Assembly (NCBI RefSeq): GCF_030651835.1
Contig: NZ_JAUSBX010000004.1
Location: 31,585-95,584, forward strand
Reading direction: 5' to 3'
Source of the DNA: Methylicorpusculum sp.
Lineage (GTDB): Bacteria > Pseudomonadota > Gammaproteobacteria > Methylococcales > Methylomonadaceae
DNA: 64,000 nucleotides
The notes beneath the pieces were generated by a model that saw nothing but the letters and a program-made list of their open reading frames with translations, was not told the origin of the DNA and did no database searches. Below are positions 55,903-64,000 of this stretch, in pieces (the stretch's first letter is position 1; the number at the start of each line of letters is the position of its first letter). Made by a program: the position numbers and the translations under genes.

Positions 55903-56742
55903 GCAGAAGCTGAAAAACTAAAGGCAGAACAGTTGGCAGCAGAACAGCGCAAGCAGCAGGAAGTGGCTAAGCAGAAAACCGAGCAAGCGGCTGAACAAAA
56001 ACGTAAACAAGAGCAGGATGCCAAGCAAAAAGCGGCGCAAGTTGCCGCAGAAAAACAAAAACAGGAAAAAGCAGCGCAACAAAAAGCAGAAGCTGAAAAA
56101 ATAAAGGCTCAGCAACTGGCGGCGGAACAGCTCAAGCAGCAAGAAGTGGCTAAGCAGAAAACCGAGCAAGCGGCTGAACAAAAACGTAAACAAGAGCAGG
56201 ATGCCAAGCAAAAAGCGGCGCAAGTTGCCGCATAAAAACAAAAACAGGAAAAAGAAGCGCAACAAAAAGCAGAATCTGAAAAAATAAAGGCTCAGCAACT
56301 GGCGGCGGAACAGCTCAAGCAGCAAGAAGTGGCTAAGCAGAAAGCCGAGCAGGATGCCAAGCAAAAAGAGGCGCAAGTTGCCGCTGAAAAGCAAAAACAG
56401 GAAAAAGCAGCGCAACAAAAAGCAGAAGCTGAAAAAATAAAGGCTCAGCAACTGGTGGCGGAACAGCTCAAGCAGCAAGAAGTGGCTAAGCAGAAAGCCG
56501 AGCAGGCAGCTGAACAGAAACGTAAACAAGAGCAGGATGCCAAACAAAAAGCGGCTCAAGTTGCGGCAGAAAAACAAAAACAGGAAAAAGCAGCGCAACA
56601 AAATGCAGCAGCTGAAAAACTGAAGGCTCAGCAACTGGTGGCGGAACAACGCAAACAACAAGAGCAGTCCAAACTGAAAGCTGAGCAAGCGGCCGCTGCA
56701 GCTGCTGAAGTAAAAAAACAAAAAGCTGAACAGGCCGCAGTA
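55903..56742 (+). repeat. tolA: 183-bp tandem repeats in tolA
   Basis: Units start at 55903, 56086, 56269, 56422 and 56605, spaced 183, 183, 153 and 183 bases, so about 61 residues per unit with one shorter by 30 bases. Units are nearly identical in DNA, indicating recent duplication. Confidence 0.85.
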
Positions 56743-57225
56743 GAAAAACGTAAACAGGAAGAAGAGGGCAAGCGTAAAGCGGCAGAGGCTGCTGCATCTG
56801 AAAAGAAAAAGCAGGAAGCGTTAGCTAAACAAAAAGCCGAACAGGCGGCCGCAGAAAAGCGTAAACAGGAAGAAGAGGGCAAGCGTAAAGCGGCAGAGGC
56901 AGCTGCAGCTGAAAAGAAAAAACAGGAAGCAATAGCCCAGCAAAAAGCTGAACAGGCGGCCGCAGAAAAGCGTAAACAAGAAGAGGGCAAGCGTAAAGCG
57001 GCAGAGGCAGCTGCAGCTGAAAAGAAAAAACAGGAAGCAATAGCCCAGCAAAAAGCTGAACAGGCTGCTGCAGAAAAACGTAAACAAGAAGAGGAGGCCA
57101 AACGTAAAGCGGCAGAAGCGGCTGCGGCAGAGAAGAAAAAACAGGAAGCAATAGCCCAGCAAAAAGCCGAACAAGCAGCTGCAGAAAAGCGTAAACAGGA
57201 AGAAGAAGCGAAGCGAAAAGCAGCA
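56743..57225 (+). repeat. tolA: 111-bp tandem repeats in tolA
   Basis: Second array; units begin with GAAAARCGTAAACARGAA at 56743, 56854, 56965, 57073 and 57184, spaced 111, 111, 108 and 111. Each encodes about 37 residues of Lys/Glu/Ala-rich coiled coil. Confidence 0.85.
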
Positions 57226-57691
57226 GAAGCAGAAAAGGTACGTTTAGCCGAACTGGCCAAGCAACAAGCTGAAGCCTTACGTAAAGCCGAAGCTGAAAAA
57301 GCAGCCGCAGAAGCAGCTAAAGCCGCCGCTGAAAAAGCCCGTCAAGCGGAATTAGCGAAAGCACGAGAAGACATGCTGGCAAAAGCGGCAAAAGAGATCG
57401 AGCAAAAGGTTGAGCGAGTTTGGATTCGGCCGGCTTCATCTGATGGTAATTTGAAATGCACTTTGCGAGTCAGTTTGCTTTCTTCGGGCGAGGTGATGAG
57501 TGTGTCTATCGTCAAAAGCAGTGGGGATGACATGTTTGACCGTTCGGCTGAAAATGCAGTAAAAAGGGCCTCACCATTGCCAGTGCCCAACGACAGAGAA
57601 TTATTTAACAGTAAATTCAAGAACTTTGTTTTTGAATTTGAGCCCCATTAATCTGCCCTGATGTGCGGCGAATATTTTACAGAGGTAAAAC

Positions 57692-58987
57692 GTGATTGAA
57701 TTGATCAGAAAAATTTTATTGGGTCTGCTGCTGGCTGTTTATGCTGTTGCAGCTCAAAGCGAAGAGTTAACCATCAGGATTACTCAAGGCTCTGAAAAAG
57801 CGGTGCCTATTGCCATCGTTCCGTTCGGCTGGCAAGGCGCCACTCCTTTGCCGGATGACGTCTCCTCTATTGTTGATGCCGATTTAAATCGTACCGGCTA
57901 TTTTCGCACGCTAGCCAGAGAGCAAATGCTGACAAAACCAACTCGCCCTGAAGAAGTGGTGTTTAAAAACTGGCAAGTATTAGGGCAGGAATATCTGGTG
58001 ATAGGGCAGATCACCCCGGAAAGTGGACGTTATAATATCGATTTCCAATTGTTTAACGTGTATAAAAATGAGCCGTTGATGGGCTATAAGATGACCGTAC
58101 CGTCTAATGAGCTGCGCCGGTCTGCACATCGAATCAGCGATCTTATTTACGAAAAATTAACCGGCAAGAAATCCGATTTCGGTACCCGTATCGCCTACAT
58201 TACATCGGTTACAGAACCCAACGGACGGAGAAAGTTTAAGCTGCAGGTTGCTGATGCCGATGGCAGTAATCCCAAAACGGTTGCTGCGTCCTATGAGCCT
58301 TTGATGTCTCCCGCTTGGTCGCCAGACGGCAAAATGCTCGCCTATGTTTCTTTTGAACGTAAATCTTCAGCGATTTATGTACAGGTGCTGGCGACGGGTA
58401 ATCGCTCTCGTGTGGCTGAATTTCCCGGAATCAACGGAGCTCCCAGTTGGTCGCCCGATGGCTCCAAGCTGGCTTTGACCTTATCTAAAGACGGTAGTCC
58501 CGACATCTACACTCTGAACCTGTCTACGCGCTCACTGACTAAGTTGACCAGCGAATACTCGATTGACACCGAGCCAGTCTGGTCGCCAGACGGTAGTAGT
58601 ATCGTGTTTACCTCCGATCGAGGTGGAAAGCCGCAACTTTATATGATGCCCGCCCATGGTGGGGGAGCTAAGCGCTTGACATTTCAAGGTGACTATAACG
58701 CCGGAGCGGCTTTTTCCAGTGACGGCAGAAACTTGGCGATGGTTCATGGGAATCACGGAGATTACCGGGTCGCTGTAATGGATATGGGCAGCAAGTCGAT
58801 TAATGTTTTGACGGCTGGCCGCTTGGATGAGTCGCCCAGTTTTTCACCCAGCGGAGGTATGGTGCTCTATGCCTCTCGTCAGGGTGGGCGAGGCGTATTA
58901 TCTGCGGTTTCGGTTGACGGTCGTACCCATCAAAAATTGACACTGGAAGGCGGTGCGGTTAGAGAGCCTGCCTGGTCGCCTCAGTAG
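57692..58987 (+). CDS. tolB: Tol-Pal periplasmic protein TolB
   Basis: 431 aa. Starts GTG 57692 with AGAGGT just before it. Signal peptide, alpha/beta domain with TQGSEKAVPIAIVPFGWQG and the propeller repeats: SPAWSPDGKMLAYVS, APSWSPDGSKLAL, EPVWSPDGSSIVFTSDRGG. It links TolA to Pal. Complete and intact, unlike tolA. Confidence 0.96.
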   Translation: MIELIRKILLGLLLAVYAVAAQSEELTIRITQGSEKAVPIAIVPFGWQGATPLPDDVSSIVDADLNRTGYFRTLAREQMLTKPTRPEEVVFKNWQVLGQEYLVIGQITPESGRYNIDFQLFNVYKNEPLMGYKMTVPSNELRRSAHRISDLIYEKLTGKKSDFGTRIAYITSVTEPNGRRKFKLQVADADGSNPKTVAASYEPLMSPAWSPDGKMLAYVSFERKSSAIYVQVLATGNRSRVAEFPGINGAPSWSPDGSKLALTLSKDGSPDIYTLNLSTRSLTKLTSEYSIDTEPVWSPDGSSIVFTSDRGGKPQLYMMPAHGGGAKRLTFQGDYNAGAAFSSDGRNLAMVHGNHGDYRVAVMDMGSKSINVLTAGRLDESPSFSPSGGMVLYASRQGGRGVLSAVSVDGRTHQKLTLEGGAVREPAWSPQ

Positions 58988-59070
58988 CTTAAGCAAATGG
59001 AATAATTTGCCCGGGTTGAAATGAATTTTGCAGTAAAATTAATGACTTACTTTTTTGGAGAACAATTGAT

Positions 59071-59682
59071 ATGAAATTTACAAAACTACTTGTTGCTTTA
59101 GCGGTGTCCTCGGTGATGTTGTCGGGTTGTAGCTCCGATGCCGAAGAAGGCACTGATTTATTGGATGCAACTCAAGGCGGCACACCTGATGCGTCAAGTT
59201 CCGGTTATGGTGCAGGAACCGGTATAACGGGTTCTGAAATCGGCGGATACGGGAGTGGTTCCGATGGTGGTTATGGGAGTGGCAGCTACAATAATCAATT
59301 TCCTAATTCGTTTATGGGGCCTGAATTTAGCGATCCTTCCAATCCGCTATCAAAAAGCACTATTTACTTTATGTATGACAGCAGCGACGTTCAGCAGGAT
59401 TTTATTCCCGTCATTGCGGCCCATGCAAAATATTTAGTCGCTCATCCCAGGGCACGTCTGGTTTTGGAAGGGCATGCTGATGAGCGTGGATCTCCGGAAT
59501 ACAACATCGCTTTAGGAGAACAGCGTGGTAAATCGGTTGCCCGTATGCTGAAAGTTCAAGGTGTTTCAGAAAGTCAGCTTCAAGTGGTCAGCTATGGAGA
59601 AGAAAAACCTTCTGCGATGGGAAGTGACGAGTCGGCATGGCAACTTAACCGTAGAGTAGAATTGGTTTATCAGGGGCAATAA
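59071..59682 (+). CDS. pal: Peptidoglycan-associated lipoprotein Pal
   Basis: 203 aa. Lipobox LSGC (Cys 20), then a Gly/Ser/Tyr-rich linker (about 38-80, GGYGSGSDGGYGSGSYN) and the OmpA-like domain: IYFMYDSSDV, LVLEGHADERGSPEYNIALGEQRG. Ribosome site TTGGAGAAC precedes. The linker is longer and more Gly/Tyr rich than in E. coli Pal. Confidence 0.95.
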   Translation: MKFTKLLVALAVSSVMLSGCSSDAEEGTDLLDATQGGTPDASSSGYGAGTGITGSEIGGYGSGSDGGYGSGSYNNQFPNSFMGPEFSDPSNPLSKSTIYFMYDSSDVQQDFIPVIAAHAKYLVAHPRARLVLEGHADERGSPEYNIALGEQRGKSVARMLKVQGVSESQLQVVSYGEEKPSAMGSDESAWQLNRRVELVYQGQ

Positions 59683-60566
59683 TGAAATTACGTCTGTTCT
59701 TCTTTCTGTTATTTTTTAACAGTGGTGCTGTATGGGCGCAATCGCGCCCTTTGCCGTCTGTCTATGATAATTCAGCTTATCCAGCGGCTAATGCAAGCAC
59801 AGCAAAACCCTCTTCGACCAACACGCTTTACGAAGTGCTCGGTCGAGTAGAGCAGTTGCAGGCGGAAGTGCAACAATTAAGGGGTATTGTTGAAGAACAG
59901 GCGTTCACTATTACCGAGCTGAAAAAACGGCAAAATACGATCTATGACGATCTTGATCAACGTATGCAGTCGCTGGAAACCTCAGGATCAGCGGGTTCGG
60001 CGGAAAAGGCTGCTCCTGCACCAGAAGCCCAGCCTCCTGCCGCCAGTGCAACTCCCCCAGCAGCTGTTCCGGTAATTCCTGCCCAGCCTGCAGTTACTGC
60101 GCAAGCACCGGTTAAGCCGGCAGTATCAGCTACTGAAGCGGTTCCTGCACCTGCTGCTTCCGCTGCAGCTGTGAGTGGTAAATCCAGGAAAGAGCGCTAT
60201 CAAGAAGCTTACGATACGCTGAAAGACGGGCATTACAGCCAGGCTATTACCGCTCTTAATGCGTTTCTAAAAGACTATCCTGCCGGAGAGTATTCTGATA
60301 ATGCCCAATATTGGTTGGGAGAGGCTTACAAGGTCAACCAGGAAGTCAGTTTGGCTCGCGAAGCATTCAGTAAAGTCGTTTCAAACTATCCGGCCAGTCC
60401 GAAAGTGAGTGATGCTCTGCTTAAATTAGGCTATATCGAGTTTGAGCAAAACAATAAAGCGAAAGCCGGTGAGTATTTTTCACAAATTACCACGCGTTTT
60501 CCCGGAACCACGGCAGCCCATTTAGCGGCTAAAAAAATGCAACAAATTGAAAGCGGTGCGCCCTAA
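59682..60566 (+). CDS. cpoB: Cell division coordinator CpoB (YbgF)
   Basis: 294 aa periplasmic protein. Signal peptide, short coiled coil (VEQLQAEVQQLRGIVEEQ), a Pro/Ala-rich linker (about 105-165), and TPR repeats (YDTLKDGHYSQAITALNAFLKDYPAGEYSDNAQYWLGEAY). Starts inside the pal stop (TAATG). It coordinates PBP1b with Tol. Confidence 0.93.
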   Translation: MKLRLFFFLLFFNSGAVWAQSRPLPSVYDNSAYPAANASTAKPSSTNTLYEVLGRVEQLQAEVQQLRGIVEEQAFTITELKKRQNTIYDDLDQRMQSLETSGSAGSAEKAAPAPEAQPPAASATPPAAVPVIPAQPAVTAQAPVKPAVSATEAVPAPAASAAAVSGKSRKERYQEAYDTLKDGHYSQAITALNAFLKDYPAGEYSDNAQYWLGEAYKVNQEVSLAREAFSKVVSNYPASPKVSDALLKLGYIEFEQNNKAKAGEYFSQITTRFPGTTAAHLAAKKMQQIESGAP

Positions 60567-60568
60567 GC

Positions 60569-61210
60569 GTGAGTTCATTAAAAATCACTGAAATTTTTTA
60601 TTCCCTGCAAGGTGAATCAAATACGGTAGGTTTGCCTACCGTATTTGTTCGCCTGACCGGCTGTCCTCTGCGTTGTGTTTATTGTGATACTGCTTATGCT
60701 TTTACCGGAGGCGAAAGGCTGACTATTGATGACATCATCAGTCAGGTAGAAAGCTATAGCTCTCGTTTTGTCACTGTCACCGGCGGGGAACCGCTGGCTC
60801 AAGCGAATTGCAATAAGTTGATGACAAAACTACTTGATAGAGGCTTTGTGGTATCGCTTGAAACAAGCGGGGCGCTTGATGTTTCCGGCGTGGATCCGCG
60901 AGTTGTGAAAGTCATGGATCTTAAAACCCCCAGTTCCGGCGAAATCTCAAAAAATCGTTATGAAAATATTGATTATTTGAGTTCATCGGACCAAGTCAAG
61001 TTTGTCATTGGGGACCATTCCGATTACGAGTGGTCCAAAGACATCATGATGCAATATCGCTTAAATGAACGCTGTGACGTGCTTTTTTCACCGGTTATGG
61101 GGGAACAAAACCCAACCGAACTCGCCGAAAAAATTCTACAAGATCGATTGCCTGTCCGCTTCCAAATACAGCTTCACAAACTGTTATGGAATGATGCGCA
61201 AGGAAAATAA
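60569..61210 (+). CDS. queE: 7-carboxy-7-deazaguanine synthase QueE
   Basis: 213 aa radical-SAM enzyme for queuosine. Starts GTG 60569. [25 protein letters not shown] leads to the SAM cluster [14 protein letters not shown] (CxxxCxxC), and [11 protein letters not shown] is the SAM pocket. A 13-bp hairpin lies in its early coding part. Two bases separate it from queC. Confidence 0.94.
   Translation: MSSLKITEIFYSLQGESNTVGLPTVFVRLTGCPLRCVYCDTAYAFTGGERLTIDDIISQVESYSSRFVTVTGGEPLAQANCNKLMTKLLDRGFVVSLETSGALDVSGVDPRVVKVMDLKTPSSGEISKNRYENIDYLSSSDQVKFVIGDHSDYEWSKDIMMQYRLNERCDVLFSPVMGEQNPTELAEKILQDRLPVRFQIQLHKLLWNDAQGK
60618..60647 (+). repeat. queE: 13-bp hairpin in queE coding sequence
   Basis: CAAATACGGTAGG (60618-60630), loop TTTG, then the perfect complement CCTACCGTATTTG (60635-60647). 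It encodes [11 protein letters not shown] about 17 codons into the gene. Confidence 0.9.
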
Positions 61211-61212
61211 TC

Positions 61213-61884
61213 ATGCAACGTAAAGCAATCATTCTACTGTCCGGTGGACTGGATTCAATCACCGTTTTAGCTATGGCTAAAAAACAGGGTTATCACTGTT
61301 ATGCCCTGAGTTTTGAATATGGACAAAGGCATAATGCCGAACTCAATGCTGCACGAACCATCGCTGTTGAATACGGTGTAGTTGATCACAAAACAATTAA
61401 TATCGATCTGGGTGCCATTGGCGGCTCGGCATTGACCGATGAACATATTGCCGTTCCCACTTCGCTTCAGGAAGGCATCCCGGTAACCTATGTCCCCGCA
61501 CGCAATACCCTGTTTTTATCCTTTGCTCTAGGATGGGCCGAGGTGCTCGGTTGCTCGGATATTTTTATCGGTGTGAATGCAGTTGATTATTCAGGGTACC
61601 CGGATTGTCGGCCCGAGTTTATAGAAGCCTTCCAAAAGCTGGCTACTCTGGCTACTAAATCCGGCGTAGAGGGGCATCCCATTCGAATCCATACTCCACT
61701 TATTACGCTTAGCAAAGCCGATATAATCAAAAAAGGAATTGAATTAGGTGTGGATTATCAGCAAACCGTCTCATGCTATTCTGCATCAAAATCTGGATTA
61801 GCTTGTGGAATATGCGATGCTTGCCGATTGCGAAAAAAAGGATTTGAAGAAGCAGGCGTGTCTGATCCGACTCGTTATCAATAG
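61213..61884 (+). CDS. queC: 7-cyano-7-deazaguanine synthase QueC
   Basis: 223 aa PP-loop ATPase. [16 protein letters not shown] is the ATP motif; [18 protein letters not shown] and the zinc-binding C-terminal [14 protein letters not shown] are present, with [13 protein letters not shown]. Queuosine pathway, queE-queC as usual in Pseudomonas-type clusters. Confidence 0.95.
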   Translation: MQRKAIILLSGGLDSITVLAMAKKQGYHCYALSFEYGQRHNAELNAARTIAVEYGVVDHKTINIDLGAIGGSALTDEHIAVPTSLQEGIPVTYVPARNTLFLSFALGWAEVLGCSDIFIGVNAVDYSGYPDCRPEFIEAFQKLATLATKSGVEGHPIRIHTPLITLSKADIIKKGIELGVDYQQTVSCYSASKSGLACGICDACRLRKKGFEEAGVSDPTRYQ

Positions 61885-61897
61885 TAGTAAAAAAATG

Positions 61898-61925
61898 TTG
61901 CAAGAAGAAAATAAATCATTATAAT
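61898..61925 (+). promoter_or_regulatory. tRNA-Lys promoter
   Basis: TTGCAA (61898-61903), 16-base spacer, TATAAT (61920-61925). The tRNA body begins 15 bases after the -10. Confidence 0.8.
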
Positions 61926-61939
61926 AGGCAATCTTTGTT

Positions 61940-62015
61940 GGGTCGTTAGCTCAGCCGGTAGAGCACCGCACTTTTAATGCGATGGTCGTGCGTTCGAATC
62001 GCACACGACCCACCA
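61940..62015 (+). tRNA. tRNA-Lys(UUU)
   Basis: 76 nt including encoded CCA. Acceptor GGGTCGT pairs with ACGACCC; D-stem GCTC/GAGC; anticodon loop CTTTTAA with anticodon TTT; T-loop GTTCGAATC. It decodes Lys and is the class of tRNA cut by PrrC. The adjacent integrase probably used its 3' end as attachment site. Confidence 0.96.
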
Positions 62016-62033
62016 TCAAATCATAGATAAATC

Positions 62034-62067
62034 AACCAGTTAGCTTTTTCGGGAAGCTGGTTTTTTT
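62034..62067 (+). terminator. Terminator after tRNA-Lys
   Basis: AACCAG (62034-62039) pairs with CTGGTT (62057-62062), reinforced by CTT with AAG inside, then a run of T. Confidence 0.8.
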
Positions 62068-62102
62068 ATGTCTGCTATTTATCAAATTACCCAATGGGTA
62101 AA

Positions 62103-63182
62103 TCATGATGCTAACCGCAACATGGTCACCCCTTCTATCTTAGTCAATTTCTCCACTGCGATCAGAAGTTCCTCAACCTCTGCTGGTGAATAATGAATCG
62201 TAATATCACCGTCTATATGGTGCATCAATACCTTTCGAGTTTCTAATGGCACCCCTGCCAACCGCAAACGCCTAGCAAAGGTATGCCGCAAATTGTGTGG
62301 TCCCGACAGCACATCTGAACCGACTGGCAACTCTGCTCTTACCCAAGCCTTTTTCCATGCAGTATTGTGCATCCGATCGACTGGCTTGCCGCGATATCCA
62401 AATACGTGAGTGTTTTGCATGCCTCGTCGACTCTCGATGACATTCTGGGCCACACTATTCAGCACGATCAGGCACGCAGTTTCATTCTTGGTAAATTCAC
62501 CAGGCACCAGAAAAATTGATGATTCAATTTCTGGAATTCGAATTTCCCATTCCCAACGCAACTCTGCCACAATGTTTTCTCTCGCTCCAGCATGCAATGC
62601 AAATAGAGCCATTTCAGCAAGATGATTAGGCAGTTCATGCAAAAACTTATGTTGCTCATCAATAGAAAGCGGATAGGGTTTTGCGGCATCCTTCCAATCA
62701 GGCATCCTTAACAATGGAGCGCTCGGCAACCAAGATTGATTATCCATGTCACGCCACACTCGAGAAGCCAGGGTCAATATTCTTCGGACAACCGCCAGTT
62801 CTCGAGTCACTGTTTTGCTCTTGATACCCAACGCCTTGCGATGATCAATGTACGGCTGAAGGCTACCTTGATGCACTTGGTCCACCCTCAAATGTCCAAT
62901 CCAAGGATCAAGGTTGGCAAGACATGTAGCATCCCGATCAATGCTTGACTTAGTTTCCTCCATCAAATATTTCGTTGCAGCTTCACGAAATAATTTACGA
63001 TCAGGGGTCGAAGCAACAACTTTTGCTTGGGCTATGGCCCTGTGATATTCCGTTTCTGCTTCTGCTTGCGTGCTTGCTGTAAAGCGGTGGCGAACTCTGC
63101 CGATCCCGTCGATGCGTTTGTCAACCGCACCTTTTCCTGTTTTTTTGTCCCAGTACAAACCTGGGAGTTTGTTTCTTGCCAT
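62103..63182 (-). CDS. Tyrosine integrase (phage/island type)
   Basis: 359 aa. N-terminal arm domain, core-binding domain (about 60-150), and catalytic domain with the Arg in HAGARENIVAELRW, the HxxR box NLRHTFARRLRLAG, a late His in LMHHIDGD and Tyr in IHYSPAEVE. It ends toward the tRNA-Lys gene, the usual layout of an integrated element. It overlaps the upstream excisionase-like gene by 151 bases. Confidence 0.92.
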   Translation of the reverse strand: MARNKLPGLYWDKKTGKGAVDKRIDGIGRVRHRFTASTQAEAETEYHRAIAQAKVVASTPDRKLFREAATKYLMEETKSSIDRDATCLANLDPWIGHLRVDQVHQGSLQPYIDHRKALGIKSKTVTRELAVVRRILTLASRVWRDMDNQSWLPSAPLLRMPDWKDAAKPYPLSIDEQHKFLHELPNHLAEMALFALHAGARENIVAELRWEWEIRIPEIESSIFLVPGEFTKNETACLIVLNSVAQNVIESRRGMQNTHVFGYRGKPVDRMHNTAWKKAWVRAELPVGSDVLSGPHNLRHTFARRLRLAGVPLETRKVLMHHIDGDITIHYSPAEVEELLIAVEKLTKIEGVTMLRLAS

Positions 63183-63391
63183 GATGGTTGCTCCTTAACC
63201 CTCACGTTGCGGGTTTTATATTCATCTAAAGCGTGATCCAGGTCAAGTCGATCAAAACCAATGCCTTGGTTGCCCATTTGAATTTCGGGAAGATAAGGAC
63301 GAATTTCACGATCAAACAAGGTCCGCCCCATACCCGCGTAATACTGCGCTTCCGGTAGTCGTAGGATTCTTGGGGGGTAGTAATTCGTCAT
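63032..63391 (-). CDS. Excisionase/AlpA-like small DNA-binding protein
   Basis: 119 aa from ATG 63391. N-terminal PPRILRLPEAQYYAGMGRTLFDREIRP has the form of an AlpA/excisionase helix-turn-helix; GFDRLDLDHALDEYK follows. The C-terminal half is low in complexity and overlaps the integrase frame. Probably regulates or directs the integrase. Confidence 0.72.
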   Translation of the reverse strand: MTNYYPPRILRLPEAQYYAGMGRTLFDREIRPYLPEIQMGNQGIGFDRLDLDHALDEYKTRNVRVKEQPSWQETNSQVCTGTKKQEKVRLTNASTGSAEFATALQQARKQKQKRNITGP

Positions 63392-63504
63392 TTTTATAAA
63401 TTCCGCCAATCATGCAAGATATCTTGTTGCATCATCCTAAAAAGAGCAGTTCAAACTTGCTAAACTATCTCAAGTAATTGATATAAATTGAGAATGAGGC
63501 GCTT

Positions 63505-64000
63505 ATGCAAGAGATCATGACTCACCCATTGGGTGATGGCCAATCAAAAGCATTGATACCCTTAGCCGAACCCGTAACGGTCGACACATTTGGCGGGCGG
63601 ATTCATGTCGAATGGAATCCGCAAGCGGCCGTAACGCCGTTGGGGCAGTTGCCGTTTTTTATCGACTACCTGCACGTCAGTGGCTTGTTTGACGAGTGGG
63701 TGTCGAACTGTCCGTTACAGTGGACGAGTCCGAATGCCCCGACTAAAACCGATGTTTTAGGTACGGTGCTCTTGTCGGTGCTGTCGGGCCATCAGCGTTA
63801 TGCCCACATCAACGCCTTACGCGGCGACGGCGTCAATCCCGGTTTATTGGGCATGAGCAAGGTGGTCAGCGAAGACTCGGTGCGGCGCAGCTTCAGCAAA
63901 GCGCCGGAAGAGGAAGTCATTCCTTGGTTACAAGGAAGCCTTCAGCGAGTCTATACACCGGTGTTGAGTGAGCCTTGGATTCTGGATGCGGATACCACGG
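63505..64000 (+). CDS. DDE-type transposase, truncated by the window edge
   Basis: At least 165 aa, open from ATG 63505 to the right edge, with no stop. It has the look of an IS4-superfamily transposase (VTPLGQLPFFIDYLHVSGLFDEW, SEDSVRRSFSK, EPWILDADTT with the first catalytic Asp). The IS family cannot be fixed from this part. Its left end must lie in 63410-63504, where I could not define the inverted repeat. Confidence 0.75.
   Translation, partial: MQEIMTHPLGDGQSKALIPLAEPVTVDTFGGRIHVEWNPQAAVTPLGQLPFFIDYLHVSGLFDEWVSNCPLQWTSPNAPTKTDVLGTVLLSVLSGHQRYAHINALRGDGVNPGLLGMSKVVSEDSVRRSFSKAPEEEVIPWLQGSLQRVYTPVLSEPWILDADTT

Larger units (their letters stand above)
55594..57651 (+). pseudogene. tolA: tolA interrupted by one nonsense codon
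   Basis: Read as one frame it would encode about 685 aa: N-terminal helix (FTLALSLHLLLLSVFLFSFDF), a long Ala/Lys/Glu/Gln coiled coil (about 45-590), and the TolA C-terminal domain (RVWIRPASSDGNLKCTLRVSLL). The frame is broken by TAA at 56233-56235 where the sibling repeats read GAA, a single G-to-T change; nothing else is disturbed. The first piece is 213 aa with no Tol/Pal-binding domain; the second (from GTG 56329) has no membrane anchor. Pseudogene, sequence error or readthrough cannot be separated here. Confidence 0.85.

Noticed and set aside
55918..57260. Long minus-strand frames opposite tolA
   Set aside because: They are the complement of Lys/Glu/Ala repeats and give Leu/Phe/Ser-rich nonsense; a known artefact of coiled-coil genes.
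62090..63530. TACCCAATGGGTA near 62092 and ACCCATTGGGT near 63524 as paired att sites
   Set aside because: They are short and differ in the centre; similarity is probably chance.
1..64000. CRISPR array
   Set aside because: No set of evenly spaced short direct repeats with unique spacers was seen; the tolA repeats are coding.

Overview
The window looks like a chromosomal segment of a free-living gammaproteobacterium. Several features fit the Methylococcales (gamma-methanotrophs): a nifJ-type pyruvate:ferredoxin oxidoreductase coupled to a dihydroorotate-dehydrogenase-like partner, a DUF1820 protein, partial Sox genes, a DUF3422 protein, and the order ruvCAB-ybgC-tolQRAB-pal-cpoB-queE-queC-tRNA-Lys. 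The taxon is an inference from gene content; there is no rRNA or methane monooxygenase here to confirm it.

Layout. 0-2.3 kb: an Mrr-type nuclease, a gene-free stretch with one inverted-repeat element, and a DUF1820 gene. 2.3-9.6 kb (minus strand): DHOD-like gene, nifJ and a copper-type P1B ATPase. 9.8-14.7 kb: truD, uppP, smr (minus), surE, pcm, yqaA and a SemiSWEET; the nlpD-rpoS pair that often follows pcm is absent. 15-27 kb: aldo/keto reductase, AI-2E permease, DUF3422, a carbohydrate-binding EEP phosphodiesterase, a PLD-family protein, a kinase-kinase fusion, a small lipoprotein, a coiled-coil protein and an L,D-transpeptidase with a SPOR domain. 27.2-37.8 kb: a type IC restriction-modification island (hsdM-rhuM-fic-kilAN-hsdS-prrC-[rhuM remnant]-yhcG-hsdR). 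37.9-48 kb: PpiC-like lipoprotein, moeA, soxA/Z/Y/X, a candidate structured RNA, thiE, thiD, hemJ, a TlpA-like protein and an SbmA/YddA-like ABC protein with a degenerate ATPase. 48.5-61.9 kb: serA-serB, yebC, ruvCAB, ybgC-tolQRAB-pal-cpoB, queE, queC. 61.9-64 kb: tRNA-Lys(UUU), then a tyrosine integrase, an excisionase-like gene and a truncated transposase gene, marking the start of an element inserted next to the tRNA.

Dispersed through the window are seven short, gene-free elements in three families. Each has terminal inverted repeats and is flanked by short direct repeats of fixed length per family (9, 8 and 8 bp), so they look like non-autonomous transposed (MITE-like) elements. One landed exactly on the start codon of the aldo/keto reductase, and one supplies the last codons and stop of the tlpA-like gene.

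Most unusual points: (1) the MITE families; (2) a roughly 190-nt plus-strand RNA candidate between soxY and the next sox-region gene, with nested stems, competing 11-bp and 9-bp helices and a U-tract terminator; (3) a PrrC tRNA-Lys anticodon nuclease with its catalytic triad spaced as in E. coli PrrC, in a type IC locus carrying Fic, RhuM, KilA-N and YhcG cargo; (4) long perfect palindromes inside the rhuM, yhcG and queE coding sequences; (5) a single in-frame nonsense codon in tolA; (6) an ABC transporter whose NBD has lost its Walker A, Walker B, signature and H-loop residues.
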